A stretch of DNA of 64,000 nucleotides from Dryocola clanedunensis subsp. sulfonylureivorans. GTDB taxonomy: Bacteria; Pseudomonadota; Gammaproteobacteria; Enterobacterales; Enterobacteriaceae. Of the stretch, positions 21,201 to 31,302 are shown one piece after another. Position 1 is the first letter of the stretch. The number at the start of each line of letters is the position of its first letter. The position numbers were made by a program, and so were the translations under genes. The notes under the pieces are model-generated. The model did not search any database and was not told the origin of the DNA. It saw only the letters and a program-made list of their open reading frames with translations. The stretch lies in contig NZ_JAERMU010000002.1 in NCBI RefSeq assembly GCF_016756775.1, forward strand, positions 248,001 to 312,000, read 5' to 3'.

Positions 21201-22265
21201 ATGAGTGCAAAAACCTGGCGGGCATTACTGAAAGGTAAGCATCAGCTTTCCTTACGTTTATTCCTGTTACTCAACGCAATCTCTGCCTGTTTCAGCCTGG
21301 CAAGCCCCATCCATCAAACGATGCCGTTTACCGTGCCCGTTGGTTTGATTTTGCTTATCAGCGCCTCATTACTTGCATGGCAATTAATTGATAAACAAAG
21401 ATTAATTAATATAAATTATACTTCTTTTGCCCTCGGCTTATTATGGGCATGGCACATCATTATCAAAAATGATGCGATTCCCAATACCGACGCCTCGTTT
21501 TTAATCATCGCCCTGCTGACGATGTTATTTATCGGTGCCATCTCTTTTATCAATAATTTACAGGCCTTTATCTTACATTGTCTGCCCGCAACGCTGACCA
21601 TTCTCTGGCTCGACCAGGGGGAACACTGGCTGCGAGTGCTCTACTCTGTCGCCCTGCCGGGGGTGGGCATCACCATCCAGCATATTATTCAGCGCAGAAA
21701 TGATAATTTCACCCAACGGCTGATGAACAAGCTGCTGGAAGAGAAAGAGACACTCACCGACCTGAGCATGATCGACCCGCTCACCGGCCTCTATAACCGC
21801 CGTGGCTTTCAGAGCCGCCTGGAGACGGTGATGGCAGCCGGCAGCGGCAATCATTACGTGCTGCTGCTCGATATTGACCATTTTAAGGCTTACAACGATA
21901 ACTATGGCCACAGCATGGGTGACCAGGCGCTGATTCGCGTCTCCGCTGCCATTCGTGATGTGGTGCGCTCAAGGGACATTGTGACCCGCTACGGCGGAGA
22001 AGAGTTTATGGTCTTACTGACAAATACCGATGCCGAAAACGCGATGGAGACCGCAGAGCGCATTCGCCTGCGTGTTTACGATCTTAGAATTCTGCACCTG
22101 TTTAATGAGCAGGTAGCAACAAACGTGACGATAAGCATCGGTATTGCCCCTTTACTGGACGACGGCATTGAAGAAGCGCTGGAGATGGCCGACAAAGCGC
22201 TATATCGGGCGAAGGACCAGGGACGTAACAGCATTCTGACCAGCGATAATTTGCAGGCCGCCTGA
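21201..22265 (+). CDS. membrane diguanylate cyclase (GGDEF)
   Basis: A 354-residue enzyme making cyclic di-GMP from two GTP. The N-terminal 160 residues form about five or six membrane helices of a MASE-like sensor. The GGDEF domain starts near 188 (SMIDPLTGLYNRRGF) with the active-site loop GGEEF at 265-269. The inhibitory I-site RSRD is at 256-259, so product inhibition is expected. No EAL domain. It sits between yjjZ and fhuF, where E. coli has no gene. The signal sensed is unknown. Confidence 0.92.
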   Translation: MSAKTWRALLKGKHQLSLRLFLLLNAISACFSLASPIHQTMPFTVPVGLILLISASLLAWQLIDKQRLININYTSFALGLLWAWHIIIKNDAIPNTDASFLIIALLTMLFIGAISFINNLQAFILHCLPATLTILWLDQGEHWLRVLYSVALPGVGITIQHIIQRRNDNFTQRLMNKLLEEKETLTDLSMIDPLTGLYNRRGFQSRLETVMAAGSGNHYVLLLDIDHFKAYNDNYGHSMGDQALIRVSAAIRDVVRSRDIVTRYGGEEFMVLLTNTDAENAMETAERIRLRVYDLRILHLFNEQVATNVTISIGIAPLLDDGIEEALEMADKALYRAKDQGRNSILTSDNLQAA

Positions 22266-22302
22266 GATTTGAGCTTTCTCTTGCGGAACGCACAAATTCA
22301 CC

Positions 22303-22345
22303 TTGCTAACGCTTTTGCCTGTAGCTAGGATTGGCAATCATTATC
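22303..22345 (+). promoter_or_regulatory. fhuF promoter with overlapping Fur box
   Basis: -35 TTGCTA (22303-22308), 17-bp spacer, -10 TAGGAT (22326-22331). A Fur-like box at 22327-22345 has a perfect AATCATTATC half and matches the 19-bp consensus at 13 positions. The overlap with the -10 element implies iron-dependent repression. Confidence 0.6.
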
Positions 22346-22371
22346 ATTTAGATTCCCGGTCGTATCAGGCA

Positions 22372-23160
22372 ATGGCGCTGCAGTCCCAGAGATTTATCGA
22401 TGACATAGCATGGCAAACGCCGTATACGCGCGCGTTGCCCGCCTTTGCCGACGATCTACGCGACCATTTCACCCTTCATCGCGCTTACTTTAACGATTTC
22501 ATTAAGCTTAGCGAATGCGCACCGGCTAACGCCCTGACCTTTTACCAGTGGGCGCAACCCGCCACGCTAACGTCCTTGATGGCCTGCTATTCAGACCATA
22601 TCTACCGCAACGATCCGCAGCAGTCCCGCGAAGGCAAGCCGCTGAAATCCCTTTGGGCTCAGTGGTATCTCGGTCTGCTTGTGCCGCCGTTGCTGATGGC
22701 GCTGGTCACTCACTCTCGCGCACTGAATATCAGCCCGGAGCATATCCACGTTAAGTTTCACGAAACGGGCCGGGCAGAGAGCTTCTGGCTGGACGTTAAA
22801 GAAGACAGCGCGACAACCGTCTTACCGCTGCGCCTGCGTGTGGAGAAGCTGATTAGCGAAGGGATGAAGCCGGTGGTGGATGCGCTTGAAGCCAGCGGAG
22901 ATATCAACGGCAAGCTTATCTGGGCGAATACGGGGTATCTCATCAACTGGTTCCTTGGCGAACTCAAAGACCTGCTGAGTGATGAAGCTGTCGCCGAACT
23001 ACGTCAGGCATGCTTCTTCGAGAAGCTGCTGACGGACGGACAGGATAACCCGCTCTACCGCACCGTCGTGCCCCGTGAGGGACTGCTGGTGCGCCGCACT
23101 TGCTGCCAGCGCTATAAGCTGCCAGGCGTTCAGGGCTGCGGTGACTGCACCTTAAAATAG
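22372..23160 (+). CDS. fhuF: siderophore-iron reductase FhuF
   Basis: A 262-residue cytoplasmic [2Fe-2S] protein that reduces ferric hydroxamate siderophores. The C-terminal cysteines RRTCCQRYKLPGVQGCGDC form the unusual C-C-x10-C-x2-C cluster motif of FhuF. The ATG at 22372 gives the E. coli length. Upstream in-frame codons run through the promoter and Fur box, so an earlier start is excluded. The ribosome binding site (CAGG) is close to the ATG and weak. Confidence 0.93.
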   Translation: MALQSQRFIDDIAWQTPYTRALPAFADDLRDHFTLHRAYFNDFIKLSECAPANALTFYQWAQPATLTSLMACYSDHIYRNDPQQSREGKPLKSLWAQWYLGLLVPPLLMALVTHSRALNISPEHIHVKFHETGRAESFWLDVKEDSATTVLPLRLRVEKLISEGMKPVVDALEASGDINGKLIWANTGYLINWFLGELKDLLSDEAVAELRQACFFEKLLTDGQDNPLYRTVVPREGLLVRRTCCQRYKLPGVQGCGDCTLK

Positions 23161-23175
23161 CCTCTGACAACGTCC

Positions 23176-23203
23176 GGTGGATGGCGCTGCGCTTATCCAG
23201 CCC
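23176..23203. repeat. REP-like element after fhuF
   Basis: GGTGGATGGCGCTGCGCTTATCCAGCCC, an imperfect palindrome of the same family as the other REP-like elements in this window, in the gap between convergent fhuF and the PTS genes. Confidence 0.6.
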
Positions 23204-23222
23204 ACAAAAAAGCATCTAAAAC

Positions 23223-23247
23223 AAACGGCGGGTTTCCCCGCCGTTTT
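23223..23247. terminator. bidirectional terminator between fhuF and PTS IIC
   Basis: AAACGGCGGG-tttc-CCCGCCGTTT: perfect 10-bp arms with flanking A and T runs, between two convergent genes. Confidence 0.85.
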
Positions 23248-23259
23248 CACAACTTACCT

Positions 23260-24606
23260 TTACGCCGCCTGCTGGCTCTCTTCGCCAGAGGCTTTTTGCG
23301 CCTCTTCGGCTTCCTGCTCAAGCAGCTGCTTTTCGTACACTTTGAAGAACGGGAAGTAGATGATGGCGGACACCACGGCAAGCAGCACCACCAGAATCGC
23401 CGCGCGGAAGTCCCAGCCCAGCGCCCAGGCCGCACCAATTGGTGCCGGAGCCGTCCAGGGTACAACGGAAATCACGCGGCCAATCAGATCCAGCTTCATC
23501 GCTCCCCATGCCAGCACGGCGTTAACCATTGGTGCCAGCAGGAAGGGAATGAAGAAAACCGGGTTCATGACGATTGGCGTACCGAAAATAACCGGCTCGT
23601 TGATGTTAAAGAAGCTTGGCACTACGCTCAGACGCCCGATAGAGCGCAGATGTGCTGAACGGCTACGCAGGTAGCAGATGACCAGGCCCATGGTGGCCCC
23701 GGAACCGCCGATAACGATAAAGAAGGTCCAGAAGGCTTCCATAAAGATATGCGGCAGCGGCGCACCCTGCGCCAGCGCGCTCTGGTTCATCCCAAGGTTG
23801 GTCAGCCAGAACATTTGCAGCATGCCGGAGATAATGGCCGCACCGTGAATGCCTGCAAACCACAGCAGGTGGCCAATCAGCACCGCCAGCAGAATTGCCG
23901 GCAGCGAATCCGCCGCGGAAACCAGAGGCTTGAATACGGACATGATGGCCTGCGGGATCAGCATATCGAACTGAGACTGGATCAGCAGGCTTAGCGGGTA
24001 AAGCGTCAGCACCACGACCAGCACCGGGATCAGCAGATCAAAGGAGTTTTTGATCATCGGCGGCACCTGGTCCGGCAGCTTGATCCCGATATTGTGCGCC
24101 TTGAGGAACCTCATCAGCTCCACGCAGTACACCGCCACCAGAATCGCCGTGAAGATCCCCGTTCCGCCCAAACTGTCGACCGGCATGGTGCCTTTCGTTT
24201 TCGGTGCAGCAACCAGCAGGAATGCCATCAGAGACAGCATGGCGCACATGAAAGGATCCAGCGCATGTGACTTCACATAGTGCTTGCCGAGGTTATAGGC
24301 AATCGCCATACAGATATAGATCGACATGATGCCCATCGTCATATCAAACGGCGTGAGGATTTGCCCCTCAAACTGTTTTGCCATATCCAGCCACGCGCGG
24401 GCGAAGCCCCAGGTCGTGGTTGGCGAGAACGGCGGATAAGCAAAGACCAGCAGGAATGAGCCGACGATCATAAATGGCATGGCGGAAATAAAGCCGTCAC
24501 GGATAGCCATAACGTGGCGCTGGGAAGAGATACGTCCGGCAACCGGACTGACATAGTTTTCAACAAACCGGAAAATCAAATTAAAGGCGGCATGGTTAGA
24601 AGACAT
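23260..24606 (-). CDS. PTS sugar transporter IIC, lactose/cellobiose family
   Basis: A 448-residue membrane permease of the ChbC/CelB type, which carries a beta-glucoside or diacetylchitobiose-like sugar. About ten hydrophobic segments; the conserved NEPVIFGTPIVMNP loop (near 290-305) is part of the sugar-binding region. It follows the IIB gene by 13 bp. Neither a IIA component nor a phospho-glycosidase is encoded next to it, so these must be supplied from elsewhere. Substrate is not determined. Confidence 0.9.
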   Translation of the reverse strand: MSSNHAAFNLIFRFVENYVSPVAGRISSQRHVMAIRDGFISAMPFMIVGSFLLVFAYPPFSPTTTWGFARAWLDMAKQFEGQILTPFDMTMGIMSIYICMAIAYNLGKHYVKSHALDPFMCAMLSLMAFLLVAAPKTKGTMPVDSLGGTGIFTAILVAVYCVELMRFLKAHNIGIKLPDQVPPMIKNSFDLLIPVLVVVLTLYPLSLLIQSQFDMLIPQAIMSVFKPLVSAADSLPAILLAVLIGHLLWFAGIHGAAIISGMLQMFWLTNLGMNQSALAQGAPLPHIFMEAFWTFFIVIGGSGATMGLVICYLRSRSAHLRSIGRLSVVPSFFNINEPVIFGTPIVMNPVFFIPFLLAPMVNAVLAWGAMKLDLIGRVISVVPWTAPAPIGAAWALGWDFRAAILVVLLAVVSAIIYFPFFKVYEKQLLEQEAEEAQKASGEESQQAA

Positions 24607-24619
24607 TTTTATTCTCCTG

Positions 24620-24925
24620 TCAGGCTATCAACGCGAGTGCGTCAGCGAGAATTTTATCGCCGCGCATCATTCCGTAATCCATAGAGTTAATCACCGTGAC
24701 CGGGATCTGTTTAGGTGCTGCCTGCGCTTTAAAATCCTCCAGACGATATTTAATTTGTGGGCCGAGTAAACAGCAATCATAACCGGGCATCACGTCAGTG
24801 AACTCTTCAATACCTACTGCTTTTATTTCTACGTCAATCCGTTGCACTAAAGCAGCTTGCTTCATCCTGTTCACGACCATGCTGGTAGACATACCAGCGG
24901 CACAGCATAAAAGGATACGTTTCAT
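24620..24925 (-). CDS. PTS IIB component, lactose/cellobiose family
   Basis: A 101-residue cytoplasmic phosphocarrier. The phosphorylated cysteine is C8 in CCAAGMSTSM, the ChbB-type P-loop. It passes phosphate from a IIA protein to the sugar bound by the IIC protein. First gene of a two-gene operon with a large palindromic operator at 24988-25018. Confidence 0.92.
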   Translation of the reverse strand: MKRILLCCAAGMSTSMVVNRMKQAALVQRIDVEIKAVGIEEFTDVMPGYDCCLLGPQIKYRLEDFKAQAAPKQIPVTVINSMDYGMMRGDKILADALALIA

Positions 24926-24987
24926 AGACAGCTCTTATTATTAGGTACAGGGGGGTTACAAATTCAGTATTCCCTGCTCTTTACCGC

Positions 24988-25018
24988 ACTGCAACCGGTT
25001 ACTGTAACCGGTTGCAGT
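24988..25018 (-). promoter_or_regulatory. 31-bp palindromic operator of the PTS genes
   Basis: A 31-bp inverted repeat, perfect except for its central base, that begins ACTGCAACCGGTTAC. It contains two AACCGGTT cores 15 bp apart, the form recognised by LacI/GalR-family repressors. It lies 63 bp upstream of the IIB start. No LacI-type gene is in the window. Confidence 0.75.
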
Positions 25019-25132
25019 GATTGTGAAGAAGATCGACAAATAAATGAAATTAAGCAGGGCTAATGATTATAAGCGGTTTACAGAAAGCACAACCTTATGC
25101 GAAATTATTTGCAGCTAAATCAGGAGAAACAC

Positions 25133-25591
25133 ATGAGTCTGCAGTCCGTTCAGCAATTTTTTGCTGACCACGCCCCCGATATCGATATTATCGAACTCAG
25201 CCAAAGCACTGCCACCGTTGCACTCGCCGCCGCCGCGCACAATGTACAACCCGGCCAGATAGCCAAGACGCTGTCGTTAAAAATCAAAAATGATGTCATT
25301 CTTATCGTCGCGAAAGGCGATGCACGGCTGGATAACAAAAAGCTTAAGGCCGCCTTTGGCGCCAAAGCCCGCATGCTCAGCAGCGATGAAGTCGTCACCT
25401 GGACCGGTCATCCCGTCGGTGGCGTTTGCCCTTTTGGGCTGGAGAATCCCCTCGCCGTTTATTGCGATGTCTCACTTAAACACTACGCGGAAGTTTTGCC
25501 TGCCGCAGGTGCAGTACACAGTGCCGTGCGCATCTCACCCGACCGTCTCGCCGAACTCACTGGCGCAAAATGGGTGGATGTTTGCCTTTAG
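25133..25591 (+). CDS. YbaK/EbsC-type aminoacyl-tRNA deacylase
   Basis: A 152-residue single-domain protein of the YbaK/ProX superfamily, which removes wrongly attached amino acids from tRNA. Family features: KTLSLKIKNDVILIVAKGD with the conserved lysine, and GHPVGGVCPFGL, the substrate-pocket GGVxPFG motif. The ATG at 25133 is preceded by AGGAG at good spacing; the frame upstream is unsupported. It stands alone, divergent from the PTS pair. Specificity cannot be read from sequence. Confidence 0.85.
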   Translation: MSLQSVQQFFADHAPDIDIIELSQSTATVALAAAAHNVQPGQIAKTLSLKIKNDVILIVAKGDARLDNKKLKAAFGAKARMLSSDEVVTWTGHPVGGVCPFGLENPLAVYCDVSLKHYAEVLPAAGAVHSAVRISPDRLAELTGAKWVDVCL

Positions 25592-25751
25592 ATTGCTGAC
25601 AAAGAAGGAAAAAGCGTGGTTTTTCCTTCTTTGTGGTAAGCAGGCGAAAATCAATGAATTGATTTTCCTTGTTATTTATTCGGTGAGATCTTTGCGAAAC
25701 GCCTTCGCTTTAGGTTTATCATCAGTCTGACAGGCCGCACAGCGGCCTTTT
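25590..25751 (+). repeat. 162-bp tandem duplication, copy 1 (3' region)
   Basis: Begins in the deacylase stop codon. Holds hairpin 1 (25599-25634, 15-bp arms starting ACAAAGAAGG), hairpin 2 (25646-25667, GAAAATCAAT / ATTGATTTTC) and a rho-independent terminator AGGCCGCACAGCGGCCTTTT at 25731-25750. It is followed directly by copy 2. Confidence 0.9.
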
Positions 25752-25913
25752 AGATTGCTGACAAAGAAGGAAAAAGCGTGGTTTTTCCTTCTTTGTGGTA
25801 AGCAGGCGAAAATCAATGAATTGATTTTCCTTGTTATTTGTTCGGTGAAATCTTTGCGAAACGCCTTCGCTTTAGGTTTGTCATCAGTCTGAAAGGCCGC
25901 ACAGCGGCCTTTT
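25752..25913 (+). repeat. 162-bp tandem duplication, copy 2
   Basis: Differs from copy 1 at only four or so positions (for example ATTTATT/ATTTGTT and GTTTATC/GTTTGTC), with all three hairpins intact. The low divergence suggests a recent duplication of the gene's 3' untranslated region, giving two terminators in series. Copy 2 ends 6 bp before the yjjQ stop codon on the other strand. Confidence 0.9.
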
Positions 25914-25918
25914 TTATT

Positions 25919-26674
25919 TCAATGATAGTCATGAAGATCCGTTACCTGCACATTAGCGCCAGGTTTTTCAAGCTCGCTCCTTAACGACAGCAAGTTCAAC
26001 TCCCTCATTCCTCTGTCACTGACAATCCAGGCAAAGAGAGCCACATCGTTATCCACGGCCAGCCTGCGCATTGCACTTTTCTTCTGGGCGCTGATCGTTT
26101 TATTGCTTTTCTTTAGCAAGGTCGCAATCTGATTGATGCGCCACCCCTTGCCAAGCAGCCTTAACACGCTGCGCTCGGAAAAAGTTAAATGAGTCTCACA
26201 GGTTTCATTCCCGGAGGGCTGAAAAAGGGATTTTTCCTGCAGCAGTGCAGGACTGATATAGCTATAGCGCTCCTCACAGTTAAAAATCTGTTCAACAAGA
26301 TTCTCAACGGGCTCGCAGATGGACATCAAAGAGGTACGCAAGGTAAACATCCGCTCAACAGCTATATCAATCAGTGAGGGAGGCAGCAGAAAAATCCAGT
26401 AGAGATGACGAGAATGGTGCTGCAGTTCAGTGATGGTATTCAGCAGTTCGTGAATATTTGACGTGCTTTCGCTTAAATCAGCGACTACCACATTGATACC
26501 AGCCAACTGTGATTTACGTAAATCCAGCAGGGAGGAGAGGCTCATCAACGAGGCATCGGCAGACTCCTGAGATATCATCACTCGAAGCCCTTCACACAGA
26601 AGAGGGATTCGACTAATAACAATGACACGACAAGCAGGATTGCGTAAAAATCTTAAGCTATGAATTCCTTTCAT
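25919..26674 (-). CDS. yjjQ: LuxR-type regulator YjjQ
   Basis: A 251-residue transcription regulator. The C-terminal HTH, LTFSERSVLRLLGKGWRINQ and then SNKTISAQKKSAMRRLAV, is nearly the same as in E. coli YjjQ, a repressor of motility and capsule-type genes under H-NS control. The N-terminal part (VIVISRIPLLCEGLRVM, VVVADLSES) is a receiver-like fold without the usual acidic pocket. The ATG at 26674 lies 6 nt after AAGGAG and is preferred over the longer frame, which overlaps the upstream gene. Confidence 0.87.
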   Translation of the reverse strand: MKGIHSLRFLRNPACRVIVISRIPLLCEGLRVMISQESADASLMSLSSLLDLRKSQLAGINVVVADLSESTSNIHELLNTITELQHHSRHLYWIFLLPPSLIDIAVERMFTLRTSLMSICEPVENLVEQIFNCEERYSYISPALLQEKSLFQPSGNETCETHLTFSERSVLRLLGKGWRINQIATLLKKSNKTISAQKKSAMRRLAVDNDVALFAWIVSDRGMRELNLLSLRSELEKPGANVQVTDLHDYH

Positions 26675-26693
26675 AGTATTCTCCTTGGGTGAT

Positions 26694-27341
26694 TTATTGT
26701 CCTGATAAATCACAGCCTAACTGGTGAAGGTCTCTTTCATTTTTCAGGTTTAATTTTTCCATTGCGCGCCGTTTATGCGTGCTGATTGTGCGAATATCTC
26801 TCCCCAGCTCTTCTGCAATGACACTGACACTTTTACCGTGGAAAAGTTTATCCAACACCTGAATTTCGCGAACCGTCAGTTTTTTCGGCAGTTCTTCCTT
26901 TATCATCATTTTAATCAGGGGGCTTAAGTCTGTCTCTTCTCCCTGAACCATTGACCTAATGAATAAATTTCTAAAAATCGTCATGGACTCATAACAGGAT
27001 ATAATTGCCCGAACATCCAGCGCCGAAAGATAACTGAGTAGACGAGGATTCTTGTTACTGGTCAAAATAATCACAGAGGTTTCGGGCTGCATAAATTGTC
27101 TGGCGTGAAGGAGTGTCATCGCCTCAGCAACCTGAGCTGGATAGGCGCTGATATCCAGTATGACTATCGAGCCCGGAGGAAGTGGTGTGACCAATGGAGG
27201 CTGCTCAAGGTGGCTCACAGTCAGGCTCAGGGACTTCATTTCCGCTATCTCACTGATACAGTGTTGCACACCAAGAGCAACGATTGCGCAAGGGATATTG
27301 ATAGCCACATGGATATTGCGTTTTGGTTCTAAAATATTCAT
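26694..27341 (-). CDS. LuxR-type regulator with degenerate receiver domain
   Basis: A 215-residue protein ending in a NarL/FixJ-type HTH (LTVREIQVLDKLFHGKSVSV, then DIRTISTHKRRAMEKLNL). The N-terminal 130 residues resemble a receiver: a possible D63 in VILDIS, but no acidic pair near residue 10 and no conserved lysine, so phosphorylation is unlikely. It precedes yjjQ by 19 bp and is probably co-transcribed. In E. coli the partner of yjjQ is bglJ, located after it; this protein may play the BglJ role with RcsB, but that is inference. Confidence 0.8.
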   Translation of the reverse strand: MNILEPKRNIHVAINIPCAIVALGVQHCISEIAEMKSLSLTVSHLEQPPLVTPLPPGSIVILDISAYPAQVAEAMTLLHARQFMQPETSVIILTSNKNPRLLSYLSALDVRAIISCYESMTIFRNLFIRSMVQGEETDLSPLIKMMIKEELPKKLTVREIQVLDKLFHGKSVSVIAEELGRDIRTISTHKRRAMEKLNLKNERDLHQLGCDLSGQ

Positions 27342-27590
27342 GCCAATCCTTTCTCGCCCAGGTTATTCTCTGCCAAACACATATATATTGCAGCTCATAT
27401 TTATGACATCAATTAATATCAGCCACAAAGCCTGCGCACAATGTTAATGCATATTAACTGAGATTGAAATTGAAGCGTTAGCGCCATTATTGCCAACGGA
27501 TAAAACAAATAGATGCAAGCCCCACTGAATATAACATTAAGTACCAATACGAATAGTGGCTAATAAAAGTAAATAAGCGATTAATGTCAT

Positions 27591-28478
27591 CTAAAAATGC
27601 ACAATAACCTGCTCTGCATCCCGGCGAAATGCTTTAGGTGTCGTGCCTACATAGCGGCGGAAAAAACGAGAGAAATAAGTCGCGTCGCTAAAACCAAGAT
27701 AATCAGAAACCTGACTTATGGTCATACTCGTATAGTGCAGGCTGCGTTTAGCTTCCAGCAGCAAACGCTGATTGATCACGTTTAGCGCGCTCTGACCATG
27801 AAACTCCTGACAAAGATTATTGAGATGCACACTCGAAAGCCCAATCACGCCTGCATAGTGCGAAACAGGAAGATGGTCACGATAGTGGTTTTCAACCAGC
27901 TTATTGAACGAGCGGATCACCGCCCGCTTACGCTCGATACGTACGCCTCCGGGAAGCTCTGGCACATTTTGTCGGTTTAGCCAGACGAGCAGCGCGCCAA
28001 TTAACGAGTGAATCATCATATCGCGAGCCTCTGCCTCCCCTTCATATTCGCTCTGCAAAGTGCGAAACAGGGTATTTATCTGGCTGCGGGAATCATTAAC
28101 AGGCACGCACAGCGCTTTAGTCAGCACCTGTAACGGCTGCCCAAACTGCTGTTCAAATTGCGCAAGCAGCGGGGCAGAAAAAGAGAGAGAGTAACCCTGA
28201 GTACCCGGTGAAAAGCGAAAACCATGCACGCAGAGCGCAGGGACAACCTGGATACACGCCTGCTCTATGTGATGGATCGTCCCTTCAATCTCGACCTCAG
28301 CCTGGCCTTTGTGGAGATAGAGTAACTGCACCAGGTCCGCATGCTGATGGACGCGGATATGCCATTCATACAGGCTGCTGCGGCTGTGAATTGACTCGCA
28401 GTGCAGCAAATCCCGGGTTGGCCAGTTCAGGTTCTCGCCATACAATTTAAAGACGGGGATCGAATTATTCAGGCTCAT
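27591..28478 (-). CDS. pobR: AraC-family regulator PobR
   Basis: A 295-residue activator with an N-terminal cupin-like effector domain (HADLVQLLYLHKGQAEVEIEG) and a C-terminal AraC/XylS double HTH (about 195-290; ending in GFSDATYFSRFFRRYVGTTPKAFR). AraC-type PobR proteins activate pobA in response to 4-hydroxybenzoate. It lies 92 bp downstream of pobA on the same strand, unlike the divergent layout common in other bacteria. The assignment rests on family type and adjacency. Confidence 0.8.
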   Translation of the reverse strand: MSLNNSIPVFKLYGENLNWPTRDLLHCESIHSRSSLYEWHIRVHQHADLVQLLYLHKGQAEVEIEGTIHHIEQACIQVVPALCVHGFRFSPGTQGYSLSFSAPLLAQFEQQFGQPLQVLTKALCVPVNDSRSQINTLFRTLQSEYEGEAEARDMMIHSLIGALLVWLNRQNVPELPGGVRIERKRAVIRSFNKLVENHYRDHLPVSHYAGVIGLSSVHLNNLCQEFHGQSALNVINQRLLLEAKRSLHYTSMTISQVSDYLGFSDATYFSRFFRRYVGTTPKAFRRDAEQVIVHF

Positions 28479-28570
28479 CTCACGCTCGCATTCGGTTCAA
28501 GGCTGAGGCCAGCCCCCAAATAAGTGTAGTTCATTCAATGCGTTTGCCAATCCGGCTGCAGCAAAAGCCC

Positions 28571-30055
<1,485 letters not shown>

Positions 30056-30832
30056 ATGCAGACAGAAACTCACATGCAGCGGGAAGCCACCCGGTTATCT
30101 ATTCAGTGCGCCCTTTTTTTATTGCAGCACGGCGCTGAAAGCGCACTGGTCGAAGAGTTGTCCACCCGCCTGGGTCTGGCGCTGGGCATGGACAGCGTGG
30201 AAAGCTCCATTTCGGCTAATGCTATCGTCCTGAGCACCATTAAAGACAGCCACTGCCTGACAACCACACGGAAAAATGTCGATCGCGGCATCAACATGCA
30301 CGTCGTCACCGAGGTGCAGCATATTGTGATCATGACCGAACATAAGCTGTTGGATCATAAAGATGTGCACAAGCGCTTTGCCCATATCAAGCCGCTGCGC
30401 TATCCGCGCTGGCTGGTGGTGCTGATGGTCGGTCTCTCCTGCGGCTGTTTTTGTCAGCTCAACCGCGGCGGCTGGGACGGGGCGTTTGTCACTTTTATTG
30501 CCAGCACGCTGGCGATGTCCGTACGGCAAATACTCACCCAGCGTCACCTTCACCCGCAGATCAACTTTTGTATCACGGCATTCGTGGCGACTACCGTTTC
30601 CGGCTTGCTGATCGCCAAAGGGCCGTTTGCCAGTACCTCTAATATCGCCATGGCGGCCAGCGTGCTGCTGCTGGTACCCGGCTTTCCGCTAATCAATGCC
30701 GTGGCCGACATGTTTAAAGGCCATGTGAATACCGGACTTGCGCGCTGGGCGATGGCCAGCCTGCTGACGCTTGCAACCTGCATCGGCGTCATCATGGCAA
30801 TGTCTCTGTGGGGGCTGCGCGGATGGGTATAG
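30056..30832 (+). CDS. yjjP: succinate exporter subunit YjjP (ThrE family)
   Basis: A 258-residue inner-membrane protein matching E. coli YjjP. A soluble N-terminal third ([33 protein letters not shown]) is followed by about five transmembrane helices from residue 120 on. YjjP and YjjB together form a split ThrE-type exporter associated with succinate efflux. The ATG has AGGGT upstream. Its stop codon overlaps the yjjB start by 10 bp. Confidence 0.93.
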   Translation: MQTETHMQREATRLSIQCALFLLQHGAESALVEELSTRLGLALGMDSVESSISANAIVLSTIKDSHCLTTTRKNVDRGINMHVVTEVQHIVIMTEHKLLDHKDVHKRFAHIKPLRYPRWLVVLMVGLSCGCFCQLNRGGWDGAFVTFIASTLAMSVRQILTQRHLHPQINFCITAFVATTVSGLLIAKGPFASTSNIAMAASVLLLVPGFPLINAVADMFKGHVNTGLARWAMASLLTLATCIGVIMAMSLWGLRGWV

Positions 30833-31296
30833 CTGATTTTATTCTGGCGCTGTTGCAAGACATGGCGCTGGCAGCGATTCCGGCGGCCGGCTTCGCGATG
30901 GTGTTCAACGTCCCACGTCGGGCGTTGCCCTACTGCGCATTGCTGGGGGCGATTGGCCACGGTTCACGCATGGCGCTGATGGCGGCAGGAATTAATATTG
31001 AATGGAGTTCGTTCGTTGCCGCCATTCTAATCGGCACTATCGGTATTCAGTGGTCACGCTGGTATCTCGCGCACCCGAAAGTCTTCACCGTTGCGGCGGT
31101 TATCCCGATGTTTCCCGGTATTTCCGCCTATACCGCAATGATATCCGCCGTAAAGATGAGTCATTTCGGCTACAGCGAAGACCTGATGATACTGCTGATG
31201 ACTAACTTCCTGAAGGCGTCGTTTATCGTGGGCGCGCTTTCCATCGGCCTCTCCCTGCCGGGCCTGTGGCTCTACCGCAAGCGCCCACGTGTGTAA
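30823..31296 (+). CDS. yjjB: succinate exporter subunit YjjB (ThrE family)
   Basis: A 157-residue membrane protein with four or five helices, the small half of the YjjP-YjjB exporter. [19 protein letters not shown] and [11 protein letters not shown] are the same as in E. coli. The ATG at 30823 lies inside the end of yjjP and gives the E. coli length; a GTG-like start 5 codons upstream is less likely. E. coli has dnaT next on this strand, but here convergent pcaK follows. Confidence 0.93.
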   Translation: MGIADFILALLQDMALAAIPAAGFAMVFNVPRRALPYCALLGAIGHGSRMALMAAGINIEWSSFVAAILIGTIGIQWSRWYLAHPKVFTVAAVIPMFPGISAYTAMISAVKMSHFGYSEDLMILLMTNFLKASFIVGALSIGLSLPGLWLYRKRPRV

Positions 31297-31302
31297 CACA
31301 AT

